This document shows positions 34,842-43,798 of a stretch of 64,000 nt of DNA, in pieces (the first letter of the stretch is position 1; every line of letters starts with the position of its first letter). The position numbers were made by a program, and so were the translations under genes. Source of the stretch: Roseobacter sp. (GTDB taxonomy: Bacteria; Pseudomonadota; Alphaproteobacteria; Rhodobacterales; Rhodobacteraceae); contig PCCY01000031.1 of assembly GCA_002731875.1 (NCBI GenBank), positions 1-64,000 of the forward strand, in the 5' to 3' direction. Under the pieces are notes generated by a model that saw only the letters and a list, made by a program, of their open reading frames with translations, was not told the DNA's origin and searched no databases.

Positions 34842-36287
34842 ATGTATAACAAAATGACATCCAATGCCGCGCTGGTGACAAGTGCCCTTTTTTTCACGGC
34901 AAGCCACGCGATTGCGGCACCAGCAGAGCCTCACAACAAGTTGGAAAAAACTGTCGTGGCTGCGGTTGGCAAGGAGATATCAAACCTATCCGAAACGGAC
35001 GGCCATGATCATGAGGCTCCGGAGGAGAGCGAGACCGACGCCGCCAAAACCTCTGCTGAAACCGGCGACAGCCATGCAAACGAAGCGCCCGGTGCTCACA
35101 CTGAAGAAGCGTCTGACGCCCACGCCGGAGAGGCACCCGACGCCCACGCCGGTGAGGCACCCGACGCCCACGCCGGTGAGGCACCCGGTGCACATGCTGG
35201 GGAAGAAAGTGAGGGCGACCTGGTCAAGCTCACCTCTGAAATGGTGATCGAGTCCGGCATCGTCGTAGAACAGGCAAAGGTTGCTACACTGGGTGAATCC
35301 CTTAGCCTGCCCGCCGAAATTCGGTTCGACACAAGCCGTGTGGCCAACGTGTCGCCGCGGGTGAGCGGTATCGTGGACCGGCTCTTTGTAGCCGAGGGCG
35401 ACAGTGTGGCATACGGAGATACGCTTGCCTTGATCACCAGTCGCGAACTGGCTTCGTTGAAGGCGCGGTGGTTGACGGCAGAGGCCAGAAAATCACTGGC
35501 GCAACAGGCATTGACCAGGGCCGAAAGCTTGTGGTCGCAAAAGATTGCGTCAGAAGCAAATGTTCAGACCGCGCGCGCGGAATTCGAAACAGCCAAGGCC
35601 GAAAGCGATGCCGCCGAGACCGAACTGCACGCTGTGGGCATAGACCATTCTTCGCTTGCCGAGATTAACAAAGCTGCCGATGGCAACAACGCTGACGCCT
35701 TGCTAAGGGCACCGCTGGCAGGCATGGTTGTAAGGCGCGCGGTGACATTGGGTGAGACCGTAACCGCCGGTGACGCCAATGCCAAAATTCTGTTTTCTAT
35801 CGTGGACGACAGCGTCGTTTGGGCCGATATCATCGTCTACAAACAGGATATCAGCCGCGTGCGGGTCGGCGCTCCTGTGGCTCTCAAATCGGATGCCGGC
35901 GATATAATTGCCCAATCAGAAGTGGCATTTGTTCTGCCTGTGATTGACGAAGTATCGCGCACCGCTACGGCAAGGGTTGTTGTAGACAATTCCGAAGGTA
36001 CCTTGACACCGGGACAGTTCGTGATCGCTGACCTCAGTGTTGGTACTTCTACGAAAGTGCTGCGCGTTCCGCAGTCCGCGGTTCAGCTGGTCGAGGACAA
36101 ATCGGCAGTTTTTGTCCCTGTCGATGGTGGGTTTGCACCCCGCCCTGTCATGGTGGGAACTACCGCAGGTGGCTATGTGGAAATCAAGGCCGGGCTTGAA
36201 GAGGGCGACCGGTTCGTCGCGGATGGTGCGTTCACTTTGAAAGCGCAGCTTGAAAAAGACGCCTTTGGCGATGGCCACGGACACTAG
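34842..36287 (+). CDS. RND efflux periplasmic adaptor with His-rich repeats
   Basis: Membrane-fusion (adaptor) subunit (481 residues) of an RND metal efflux system. A signal peptide ends near HAIAAPA. Residues 50-125 are an acidic, His-rich extension containing five 8-residue repeats of the type D/G-AHAGEAP. The fusion-protein body follows: LPAEIRFDTSRVANVSPRVSGIVDRLFVAEGD (lipoyl-type half), a helical hairpin, and LLRAPLAGMVVRRAVTLGE. The extension could bind Zn, Cu or Ni. It precedes the pump gene by 11 bases. No outer-membrane CzcC-type gene is present in the island, so a channel from elsewhere must be used. Confidence 0.9.
   Translation: MYNKMTSNAALVTSALFFTASHAIAAPAEPHNKLEKTVVAAVGKEISNLSETDGHDHEAPEESETDAAKTSAETGDSHANEAPGAHTEEASDAHAGEAPDAHAGEAPDAHAGEAPGAHAGEESEGDLVKLTSEMVIESGIVVEQAKVATLGESLSLPAEIRFDTSRVANVSPRVSGIVDRLFVAEGDSVAYGDTLALITSRELASLKARWLTAEARKSLAQQALTRAESLWSQKIASEANVQTARAEFETAKAESDAAETELHAVGIDHSSLAEINKAADGNNADALLRAPLAGMVVRRAVTLGETVTAGDANAKILFSIVDDSVVWADIIVYKQDISRVRVGAPVALKSDAGDIIAQSEVAFVLPVIDEVSRTATARVVVDNSEGTLTPGQFVIADLSVGTSTKVLRVPQSAVQLVEDKSAVFVPVDGGFAPRPVMVGTTAGGYVEIKAGLEEGDRFVADGAFTLKAQLEKDAFGDGHGH
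35091..35210 (+). repeat. 24-bp tandem repeats, five units
   Basis: Three nearly identical 24-base units (35115-35186) and one degenerate unit on each side encode octapeptides with Ala-His-Ala-Gly-Glu-Ala-Pro. The near-identical units imply recent slippage. Confidence 0.85.
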
Positions 36288-36298
36288 GAAAACTGAAC

Positions 36299-39200
36299 AT
36301 GACTGATTTTATGCACCGAATTGCCGGTGGCTGGCTGCTTGCCGCCATTGCGGCGTTTGCCATGACGATCGGCGGGCTTTTTGCCTTCCGCGCCCTGCCC
36401 GTTGATGCTTTTCCCGACGTGACACCATCGCTGGTCCAAGTCTTCACGGAAACCGAAGGGCTCGCCCCCGAAGAGGTGGAAAGATATGTGACCTATCCGA
36501 TTGAAACCGCGATGTCTGGGCTGCCAAAGCTCAAGAACATGCGGTCGGTTTCGAACTTCGGACTATCGGTTGTAAACATCTATTTCGAAGACGGTACGGA
36601 TGTCTACTTTGCCCGTCAGGTTGTTGGCGAACGGCTGGCGGAAGCCCGCGGCAATATTCCTGACGGGTTCGGTGATCCCCAAATGGGGCCAATATCGACC
36701 GGGCTGGGGATCATCCTGTACTTCCGCCTGGAAGATAAGACCGGTTCGCGTGACCTGGTAGAGCTGCGCGAAATACAGGATTGGATCATCAAATATCAGC
36801 TACAGACAGTGCCCGGCGTTACTGAGGTCCTGTCTTTGGGAGGGTATGAGAAGCAGTATCAGGTCACGCTCAATCCGGATGCACTGCTCGCCTATGATAT
36901 CCAGATTGCCGATGTGATCGCAGCGTTGAAACGGGGCAACAAGACCGAAGGGGCGCAGTTCCTCGAAATCGGGTCCGAGCAATATACCGTGCGCGGCGTT
37001 GGTCTGGCCAAGTCAATCCAGGATCTTTCAGAGATAGTTGTTAGTGTTGAAGATGGTCGCACCGTGCGCGTGCGGGATCTGGGGACCATATCCGTCGGGG
37101 GCGGCGTGCGGCAGGGCCTTGCAACCGCAAACGGTGAGGGTGAAGTCGTGGCCGGGCTGGTTCTGAAGCTTTACGGCACGAATACCTCTGACGTGATCGC
37201 GCGGGTGCAGGAACGCTTTGAGCAAATCAACTCGGGTTTGCCAGAAGGCGTTGAAGCGGTTCCCTACTATGATCAGGGCACGTTGGTAAACAAGGCGTCG
37301 GCAACGGTCACAACGGCCTTGTGGCAGGGGGCGCTGCTGGTGGCGTTGGTGGTGTTCGTTTTTCTTGGCGGTTGGCGGCCCAGTCTGGTGGTTGTTCTGT
37401 CGATCCCGTTTTCCGTAGGGTTCGCCTTTATTTCCATGCGTATTCTGGGCATCAGCGCCAATCTGATGTCTCTGGGGGGCGTGGCCATCGCCATCGGCAT
37501 GATGGTCGACGGCGCGATTGTCATCGCCGAAAACGTTGACCGCGGCTTTCAAGAGCAAAGCAAACCCGAAGACCCGCGGACGCTGGTCGCCCGATCCACC
37601 GCCGAGGTGATAGCCCCCTTGGTTGCGGCGGTTGCGGTTGTCATCGTCGTGTTTCTACCCCTGTTTTCGTTGCAGGGGGTCGAGGGCAAGACCTTCCGAC
37701 CCTTGGCAGCAGCGGCGGCGCTTGCCATGACAGGGTCGCTGTTCTACGCGGCATTGATCGCGCCTTCGATGGCGTTCTCATTGATGCGCAAATCAGCGAA
37801 GAAAGGTTCGGGTCAGCCGGATAAACCCGGGCGTATCGCCGCAATGGTCAGTTATGCCGCAAGCTTTTTCGTGCGGAACCGTTTTCTGGCGATCGTTCTA
37901 TGTGGTGTGCTGTTGGCTGCGGGGGGATTTGCGGGGTCGCGTCTGGGATCTGAGTTCACGCCCTCGCTTGAGGAAGGCGATATCTTGATGCGCTTGACGA
38001 TGGCTCCGTCAATATCGTTGACCGAGGCGGCTCAGACGACAACTCGGGTTGAAAAACGGCTGCTGAAGAATTTTCCCGAAATCAAATCCATCGTCACCCG
38101 TGTGGGACGGGGGGAAGTCGGTGCCCATGCCGACCCCACCAACAGCGCGGAGGCGTTCATTGAATTGAACCCGGCAGATGAATGGCGTGACGGAATGTCT
38201 GCCGAAGATCTAAGGACGGCAATTTCCGAGGATCTGGAGACCTATCCCGGCGTCGTCGTCAACATAGGTCAACCCATTGCCATGTCGGTCGATGAATTGC
38301 TGACCGGTACCCGGGCAGAGCTCGCGGTCAAGATCTTTGGTCCGGACTCAGAGATTCTGCTGGAAAAATCGCAAGTTCTGCAATCTTTGTTGCAACAGGT
38401 CGAGGGTTCGGCCGAGGTGCAGGCGGATCAGATTACCGGAGCGCCGCAACTTGTGGTGACCATGGATAGGTCGGCCCTTGGGCGTTACGGGTTAAATGTC
38501 GAAGATGCGTTGGACGGGTTGCGTGCAGCTGTAGGCGGTGCCGAGTCGGGATCGTTATTCGAAGGTGTGCGTCAATTTCCGATTGTCGTCCGGTTTGACA
38601 AGGACAGCCGAGACACCCCCGAAGCGATCCGTCGCATTGTGCTTGAATCACCTGCCGGGGCGCAGGTGCCATTGGATACGGTGGCGAATATCGACACTGT
38701 TATTGGACCTCGGCAGATCACCCGGGAAGATGGCGAACGGTTTATCACGGTTCAGTCCAATGTTCGGGGGCGTGATATCGGATCATTCGTCGTCGAGGCA
38801 CAAAAACTGACGGATGAGAAACTGGCGCTGCCTCCGGGCTATCGCTTGGTCTGGGGGGGACAATTCGAGTTGCAACAACAGGCAAACGCCCGCTTTGCTG
38901 TGGTCATTCCGATCACTCTGGGCATCGTGCTGCTGATCCTGTTGATTACCTTTGGTCGGCTTAAATCGGCAGTGTTGATCCTGCTTAACATCCCGTTGGC
39001 ATTGACCGGCGGAGCCTTGGCCTTGTGGCTGACCGGTTTACCGGTGTCGGTCCCGGCAACCGTAGGTTTTATCGCTCTGTTCGGTATCGCCTTGGGAAAT
39101 GGTATGGTCTTGGTCAGCTTCATGGATGATTTCGCCCGGGCGGGCCATAATTTGGATCGCTTGGCGATTGATGCCGCTGGCCTGCGGGCGCGTCCCGTGC

Positions 39201-39445
39201 TGATGACCGCCATGACAACCGCCCTGGGGCTGGCGCCGTTGCTGTTCGCGTCAGGGGTGGGTGCCGAAGTACAGCGGCCACTGGCGACGGTGGTGACAGG
39301 GGGGTTGGTGTCATCCACCGTCCTTACCCTACTGGTGATGCCCGCTTTGCATCGCTGGTTTGCTCCTAGACCCGGCGGCCATCATTCCTTGGTCGAGGCT
39401 GCGCACGAACATGATGTAGCCTCTACTCCGGTTGCCCAGATCTAG
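36299..39445 (+). CDS. CusA/CzcA family heavy metal RND pump
   Basis: Inner-membrane pump (1048 residues), of normal HME-RND length with 12 membrane helices and two large periplasmic loops. The proton-relay segment is SLGGVAIAIGMMVDGAIVIAEN, intermediate between the CusA-like (GGIAIAIG) and CzcA-like (DG) versions. The Met triad used by CusA for Cu/Ag is not apparent: the corresponding region reads GRGEVGAHADPTNSAEAF. Zinc, cobalt, nickel or cadmium is thus more likely than copper. It is coupled to the adaptor gene and ended by a hairpin shared with the convergent ZIP gene. Confidence 0.9.
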   Translation: MTDFMHRIAGGWLLAAIAAFAMTIGGLFAFRALPVDAFPDVTPSLVQVFTETEGLAPEEVERYVTYPIETAMSGLPKLKNMRSVSNFGLSVVNIYFEDGTDVYFARQVVGERLAEARGNIPDGFGDPQMGPISTGLGIILYFRLEDKTGSRDLVELREIQDWIIKYQLQTVPGVTEVLSLGGYEKQYQVTLNPDALLAYDIQIADVIAALKRGNKTEGAQFLEIGSEQYTVRGVGLAKSIQDLSEIVVSVEDGRTVRVRDLGTISVGGGVRQGLATANGEGEVVAGLVLKLYGTNTSDVIARVQERFEQINSGLPEGVEAVPYYDQGTLVNKASATVTTALWQGALLVALVVFVFLGGWRPSLVVVLSIPFSVGFAFISMRILGISANLMSLGGVAIAIGMMVDGAIVIAENVDRGFQEQSKPEDPRTLVARSTAEVIAPLVAAVAVVIVVFLPLFSLQGVEGKTFRPLAAAAALAMTGSLFYAALIAPSMAFSLMRKSAKKGSGQPDKPGRIAAMVSYAASFFVRNRFLAIVLCGVLLAAGGFAGSRLGSEFTPSLEEGDILMRLTMAPSISLTEAAQTTTRVEKRLLKNFPEIKSIVTRVGRGEVGAHADPTNSAEAFIELNPADEWRDGMSAEDLRTAISEDLETYPGVVVNIGQPIAMSVDELLTGTRAELAVKIFGPDSEILLEKSQVLQSLLQQVEGSAEVQADQITGAPQLVVTMDRSALGRYGLNVEDALDGLRAAVGGAESGSLFEGVRQFPIVVRFDKDSRDTPEAIRRIVLESPAGAQVPLDTVANIDTVIGPRQITREDGERFITVQSNVRGRDIGSFVVEAQKLTDEKLALPPGYRLVWGGQFELQQQANARFAVVIPITLGIVLLILLITFGRLKSAVLILLNIPLALTGGALALWLTGLPVSVPATVGFIALFGIALGNGMVLVSFMDDFARAGHNLDRLAIDAAGLRARPVLMTAMTTALGLAPLLFASGVGAEVQRPLATVVTGGLVSSTVLTLLVMPALHRWFAPRPGGHHSLVEAAHEHDVASTPVAQI

Positions 39446-39480
39446 GAGAGCGTGGCACCTCCTTGGGGGGGGCATGAAAT

Positions 39481-39523
39481 TTACCTACGGTGGCGTGTCA
39501 GAGAGACAGACCGCCGTAGGTAA
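39481..39523. terminator. Hairpin between convergent pump and ZIP genes
   Basis: The 10-base arms TTACCTACGG and CCGTAGGTAA are perfect. The T tracts on both sides are weak. Confidence 0.65.
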
Positions 39524-39543
39524 CCGCCATATCGGCCCGACGA

Positions 39544-40335
39544 TCATCCCAACCAAACGTCCAGAAACAACATAACTACAAGGCCGATTGCCAATCCGGT
39601 GGTTGCTTGTTTTTGGTGACCGCTGCGGTGGGTTTCAGGAATGATCTCGTGGCTGATGACATACAGCATGGCCCCCGCTGCAAACGCCAAACCCCAAGGC
39701 AAAACAGGCTGCGCCACGACAATCAGCGCCGCACCGAGAAAACCGGTGATTGGTTCGACCAACCCTGTCAGCGCGGCAATTCCAAACGCCCGACCCGCCG
39801 AATATCGTTCGCCCAACAAGGCAACGGCGACGGCCAGACCTTCGGGGGCGTTCTGCAACCCGATCCCCAAAGCGACAGGAAAACCGCCAGTAAACCCGTC
39901 TGCACCGAACGCCACACCGACGGCCAGGCCTTCGGGCGCATTGTGGATGGTAATAGCGATGATGAACAGCCAAACCCGCCTTAACGAAACCGCCTCTGGG
40001 CCTTCGCGACCGCTGCTGAAATGTTCATGCGGTATCACTTCGTTGACCACAGCGACGGTCCCCATGCCCAAAAGGATCGCAACGCAGACAATCAATGCTG
40101 GTATCGCCCCATCGCCATATCGCACTTCGGCAGCATCGAGTGCCGGGATGATAAGCGAGAAAAACGACGCGGCGAGCATTACGCCAGCCGCAAAGCCCAG
40201 CGAGGTATCGCGCCACTTGCGCGAAGGTGTGCGACCAAACAGCACCGGTGCAGCCCCGACCGCAGTCATCAGCCCGGCTGCAAGGCTTCCCAGAAACCCA
40301 AGTGCAACTGGTGATAAGGTAGCGAAATGATCCAT
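39544..40335 (-). CDS. ZIP family metal transporter
   Basis: Membrane protein (263 residues) with eight hydrophobic segments. The ZIP metal path is clear: IHNAPEGLAVGVAFG in helix 4 and a second QNAPEGLAVAVALLGE in helix 5, with EPITGFLGA after them. The repeated N-A-P-E-G is typical of ZupT-like importers for Zn, Fe or other divalent cations. It faces the pump gene and is divergent from the MerR gene. The gap to that gene holds a small palindrome (40409-40422) that could be its operator. Confidence 0.9.
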   Translation of the reverse strand: MDHFATLSPVALGFLGSLAAGLMTAVGAAPVLFGRTPSRKWRDTSLGFAAGVMLAASFFSLIIPALDAAEVRYGDGAIPALIVCVAILLGMGTVAVVNEVIPHEHFSSGREGPEAVSLRRVWLFIIAITIHNAPEGLAVGVAFGADGFTGGFPVALGIGLQNAPEGLAVAVALLGERYSAGRAFGIAALTGLVEPITGFLGAALIVVAQPVLPWGLAFAAGAMLYVISHEIIPETHRSGHQKQATTGLAIGLVVMLFLDVWLG

Positions 40336-40408
40336 CTTAACGCGTGGTCCGCGATCTGGCGCGGTGTGCAGTCATGTGGTCGGCCCCGCTTTGCACAACC
40401 GGCCCTAC

Positions 40409-40422
40409 ATTTACCTGTAAAT
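40409..40422. promoter_or_regulatory. Palindrome ATTTAC-CT-GTAAAT
   Basis: A perfect 14-base inverted repeat in the divergent gap (40336-40623) between the ZIP and MerR genes. A metal-sensor operator is possible. It is not a MerR-type site. Confidence 0.35.
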
Positions 40423-40623
40423 TGTCCACTGCCTGTATATATCCGTAATTTCTGACGACGTGTTCTTGGTTCAAGCTAAAGCGAACAGGGGTTTAGGCAA
40501 GAAATCAGTCGTTGGAATTTGCTTCGCACATAAAGTGGAACCTTTTTGATTTCCCACTCGTTCTACAGTCAATAAGCTACAGCCTTGGTAGAGTTCGGGC
40601 TTTGGATACACAAGGGGGCAGCC

Positions 40624-41052
40624 ATGCTTGCAATTGGCGCACTTTCTCGTCAGACGGGAACAAAGGTGCAGACTATCCGGTATTACGAACAGATCGGGCT
40701 GATGAACGAGGCGGGTCGGACCTCGGGCGGGCAACGCAGGTATTTTGAAAAGGATCTTGATCGGCTAGCCTTTATCAGACACTCGCGGCAACTGGGGTTT
40801 TCTCTCGACTCGATCCGAGAGCTTTTGGAACTATCCGATAATCCGTCACGGTCGTGCGCAGAGGTCGATTCAATTGCCCGCCGCCAGCTTCGCCAAGTTG
40901 AACAGCGTCTGAAGCGGCTTCAGTCGCTTAAGAAAGAACTCAAGCGCATGGTCGCAGAATGCGAAGGAGACAGCGTAGCTGACTGCAAGGTTCTTGAGGT
41001 TTTGCGCGACCATTCAGAATGCCTGACAGACCATGAAGGAATCGGCGCGTGA
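40624..41052 (+). CDS. MerR family metal-responsive regulator
   Basis: Regulator of 142 residues. The DNA-binding part is IGALSRQTGTKVQTIRYYEQIGLMNEAGRTSGGQRRYFEKDLDRLAFIRHSRQLGFSLDSI, as in ZntR, CadR and PbrR. The long dimer helix follows. Cys residues at about 79 (SRSCAEVD), 114 (VAECEGDSVADC, two Cys) and near the C-terminus (SECLTD) could bind thiophilic metals, as in that subgroup. The start at MLAIG matches family N-termini. It is followed after seven bases by the second ZIP-like gene. It is the best candidate for binding the operator at 31752. Confidence 0.88.
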   Translation: MLAIGALSRQTGTKVQTIRYYEQIGLMNEAGRTSGGQRRYFEKDLDRLAFIRHSRQLGFSLDSIRELLELSDNPSRSCAEVDSIARRQLRQVEQRLKRLQSLKKELKRMVAECEGDSVADCKVLEVLRDHSECLTDHEGIGA

Positions 41053-41059
41053 GCTTGAT

Positions 41060-41749
41060 ATGACCCCTGCTTGGATCTACACTTTAATTCCCGCAGCAAT
41101 TGCAATTCTGGGAGCGATTATCGCGGTTAACGTTCGACCGGGGCCGATCCTTGTCAGCGCTATCCAACATTTTGCCGCAGGCGTCGTGTTTGCCGCTGCC
41201 GCGGGTGAGATCATGCCGGATGTGGTGCATAGCGGGGCATTGGTCGCGACGTTAATAGGTGGTTTTGCAGGGATTGGCGTTATGCTGGCAATTCGACGGT
41301 TAGAGCGCGTCATTGAAGGCCCCGCAGGTTTGCTTACCCTCGTCGGCGTGGACATCCTGATTGACGGACTGGTCCTGGGCATTGCTTTTGCGGCAGGGGC
41401 TAAAGCGGGGCTGCTTTTGACTATCGCACTCAGCGTAGAGGTGCTTTTCCTCGGGTTGGCGGTAACCACGGAGCTTTCACAAACTGTAAAATCGCGTGTG
41501 CGCATCGTTCTGGTAATCGCGGCTTTGATTTTGTTACTCCCGCTAGGTGCCTTGGTCGCTACGCCAATAGCCGGATTACCTGACCAATATATTACCGCCT
41601 TTCTAAGCTTTGGATTGATAGCATTGTTGTACCTTGTAACGGAGGAGCTGCTGGTCGAAGCACATGAGACCCCGGATAAGCCATGGGTCGCCGCAATGTT
41701 CTTCATTGGTTTTCTACTGCTTCTGTCCTTGGAAGAGGTCATGGCCTGA
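41060..41749 (+). CDS. ZIP-like membrane transporter, divergent
   Basis: Membrane protein (229 residues) with seven or eight hydrophobic segments. FAAGVVFAAAAGEIMPDVVHSG is like the ZIP helix 2 region, but the HNxPEG signature of helix 4 is replaced by GVDILIDGLVLGIAFAAG, and helix 5 by LSVEVLFLGLAV. Acidic residues replace the His/Asn ligands, so cation preference or direction may differ. The ATG at 41060 lies seven bases after the MerR stop, so it is co-transcribed. It was not found in a known named subgroup by eye. Confidence 0.7.
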   Translation: MTPAWIYTLIPAAIAILGAIIAVNVRPGPILVSAIQHFAAGVVFAAAAGEIMPDVVHSGALVATLIGGFAGIGVMLAIRRLERVIEGPAGLLTLVGVDILIDGLVLGIAFAAGAKAGLLLTIALSVEVLFLGLAVTTELSQTVKSRVRIVLVIAALILLLPLGALVATPIAGLPDQYITAFLSFGLIALLYLVTEELLVEAHETPDKPWVAAMFFIGFLLLLSLEEVMA

Positions 41750-42034
41750 TTTAGACCACCCTGTCCTGACTTATGGTCGGCTGCCAAACATTAAACCAAC
41801 GTTGACGCAGCTATAGCGTTTCGCCACGATTGGTTCAGTTTTGCTGGTAAGCGGCATCAGCGCCCCGGACCGCGATGAACTATGAAACTTTTGCACCAAC
41901 TGATTGCCACCACCGGCCCAGAGAATTCTAACTCGGGGTATCAGGTCAGTGCATGATTACAACCACAAGTTTAGCCGCTGCGGAACTAAGTCTGCTTTCC
42001 TACGTTGGTAACTATCACAAAAAGGAGAACAGAT
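41750..42034. other. Intergenic before DUF305 gene
   Basis: About 285 bases. The only structured element noticed is the EcfG-type promoter at 41982-42006. No gene or RNA is apparent. Confidence 0.5.
41982..42006 (+). promoter_or_regulatory. EcfG-type general stress promoter
   Basis: GGAAC at 41982-41986 and CGTT at 42003-42006 with a 16-base spacer fit the EcfG pattern exactly. It lies 29 bases before the DUF305 start. Confidence 0.65.
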
Positions 42035-42538
42035 ATGACATCCCAAACTCAAGCGCCTGCAAGTCTTATCCATAACGGAGAATACTCTGACATACGCTTT
42101 GTCAATATGATGGCAGCTCATCACGCAATGGCTATTTCAATGGCCGAGGTTGCTGTTAATAAAGGTGAGCATAAGGACCTTGTGGATTTCGCAAAAAATA
42201 TGATCGAGGATCAGGAAAAAGAGATCAAGACACTTGATTCAATTCTTGATGATCTTGATAGCTCCGCAAAACTCGCGACGGAACCACATCCTCATGAACG
42301 CAGTATGTTTGGCATGGACAGTGCAAAAGAGCTTGAACAGAAGTCTCCATTTGACAAGGCATTTATCGATTCACAATTACCGCACCATGCGTCAGCTATC
42401 GAAATGGCTGCAGTTGCGTTAAAGCAGAGCTCGAACAAAGACATAAAACAGCTTTCACGTCAGATCATCGACGCACAAAGTAAAGAGGTCGGGAAAATGA
42501 TCGACTGGCGTCATAGCTGGTATGGCGAAAAGGGCTAA
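42035..42538 (+). CDS. DUF305 family protein
   Basis: A 167-residue DUF305 protein with two ferritin-like helical repeats, each with a paired His motif: NMMAAHHAMAISMAEVAVNKG (about residue 26) and DSQLPHHASAIEMAAVALKQ (about residue 115). DUF305 proteins are usually exported and often accompany copper or metal resistance; here no signal peptide is visible, so it would be cytoplasmic. The ATG has an AAGGAG site. It follows the metal island but has its own EcfG-type promoter, suggesting general stress control. Confidence 0.85.
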   Translation: MTSQTQAPASLIHNGEYSDIRFVNMMAAHHAMAISMAEVAVNKGEHKDLVDFAKNMIEDQEKEIKTLDSILDDLDSSAKLATEPHPHERSMFGMDSAKELEQKSPFDKAFIDSQLPHHASAIEMAAVALKQSSNKDIKQLSRQIIDAQSKEVGKMIDWRHSWYGEKG

Positions 42539-42554
42539 GCAACAGCACCGTGCC

Positions 42555-42643
42555 GACGTGAGCTAATTTCTGGAGATTTTTCCAGTTAACACCAACACTG
42601 CGAAAAATAGCGAGGATTATCCAGCTTCTGTTTAGCTCACGTC
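42555..42643. repeat. 12-bp inverted repeat pair, possible structured RNA
   Basis: GACGTGAGCTAA (42555-42566) and TTAGCTCACGTC (42632-42643) are perfect complements 65 bases apart, enclosing a smaller CTGGA/TCCAG hairpin. Downstream at 42691 is a terminator. The stem-loop may be part of the DUF305 3' UTR or a small RNA. Confidence 0.5.
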
Positions 42644-42690
42644 ATGATTATATCTGAATAGATGTCTCTGAACTTCCAAATTGGACGAGT

Positions 42691-42722
42691 AGGGGATTTC
42701 TTGATATCCCCTCGGCCTTTTT
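42691..42722 (+). terminator. Rho-independent terminator
   Basis: AGGGGAT and ATCCCCT pair around an 8-base loop, followed by CGGCC and five T residues. It ends the DUF305 transcript about 150 bases past the stop. Confidence 0.7.
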
Positions 42723-42849
42723 CGTTACTTGGTTGACCCTCGCGGCCCGGCCAGCCCGAAGCATCGTCGTTCATTTACAATGACCAAGCCCATGAGGAAG
42801 GTGAAATCGCTGCACGCAAAAACGCGGCAAAACTTCTACGAAAGGCCGA

Positions 42850-43653
42850 TCAAAGAACCTGATACTCGCATTCACTCTCGTGACACTTGTTAAGAACGAT
42901 ACCTAAAACATTGGTTTGGCGCGCCAGATCTCTTTCACACAAATCAACCTCGCGGGCAGCTGTAGATTGAGCGTCAATAACCAAAAGCGCGCAATCTATA
43001 TGTGGGGTGATATCGGCAATATCATGAAATTGCAGCATCGGTGGCGTGTCAACAAGCATTAGTCCGGGTTGGTAAACATGTTCGATGGTAGCCAACGCGT
43101 CCGAAAGTTTTTGACTACACAAGAGATCACTTTGAAGGTCAGCCGGGTGTTCGTCTCCGGCGACGGCTAACGAAGTGCCAAAACGTTTGGCGATATGACC
43201 AAACTCTTCCTGTGCCAGTAGGCAACTCGATAGAGCAGGACCATTGCCCATCCCCATTAGTCTGGATATTGCGGGTGCCTGGAAATCAAGATCTAGCAAA
43301 ATAGTGCGGCTGTCGGATTGTTTGGAAAAGCTCATTGCTAAATTTAGCGCGACGTTAGTTTTACCACATCCGTGAGTAGGCGATACAATTGCCAACTTTG
43401 TCCAGTTTTGCTTGGATATCTCTGCAAAAATGCGGGTTCTTAGAACATCGAAATGCAGCGACTCTGGCCCCCGGGACTGCCCGATGATTCGATTTTGAGC
43501 GAGTAGGTTCATGTTCAACTCACCCGGCGCTAATGCGTCCCACCGATCTTGTCGCAGCGTGACCGGCTCACGTAGATGCCGATGGTCGTTTTGAATAGAG
43601 ACGTAACCGTCCAGAGAACTAATATCATGATTAATGCGTAAGCTCTGCGCCAT
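42850..43653 (-). CDS. Free-standing BY-type tyrosine kinase
   Basis: Cytoplasmic ATPase (267 residues) of the CpsD/CapB/Wzc-kinase type. Walker A is IVSPTHGCGKTNVALNLA, Walker A' ILLDLDFQAP, Walker B LMLVDTPP. The C-terminus has a single Tyr (ECEYQVL), while most such kinases end in a Tyr cluster. In proteobacteria the kinase is commonly fused to the chain-length protein; here it is separate and follows the Wzz-like gene by 145 bases. It probably controls polymerisation or export of the exopolysaccharide made by the neighbouring genes. Confidence 0.85.
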   Translation of the reverse strand: MAQSLRINHDISSLDGYVSIQNDHRHLREPVTLRQDRWDALAPGELNMNLLAQNRIIGQSRGPESLHFDVLRTRIFAEISKQNWTKLAIVSPTHGCGKTNVALNLAMSFSKQSDSRTILLDLDFQAPAISRLMGMGNGPALSSCLLAQEEFGHIAKRFGTSLAVAGDEHPADLQSDLLCSQKLSDALATIEHVYQPGLMLVDTPPMLQFHDIADITPHIDCALLVIDAQSTAAREVDLCERDLARQTNVLGIVLNKCHESECEYQVL

Positions 43654-43798
43654 AGTATTGCTCTCCGATGACTTGTAATTTTCAATTTACAAAACGGCAT
43701 ATTAACGCCGGGTTAATTACCTACGAATCCACTTAGCGATAGCTGTGGATATCGCTTTTCATAAGCTTTCAGAAATCTATAATCGCGCAGACTCAGCA

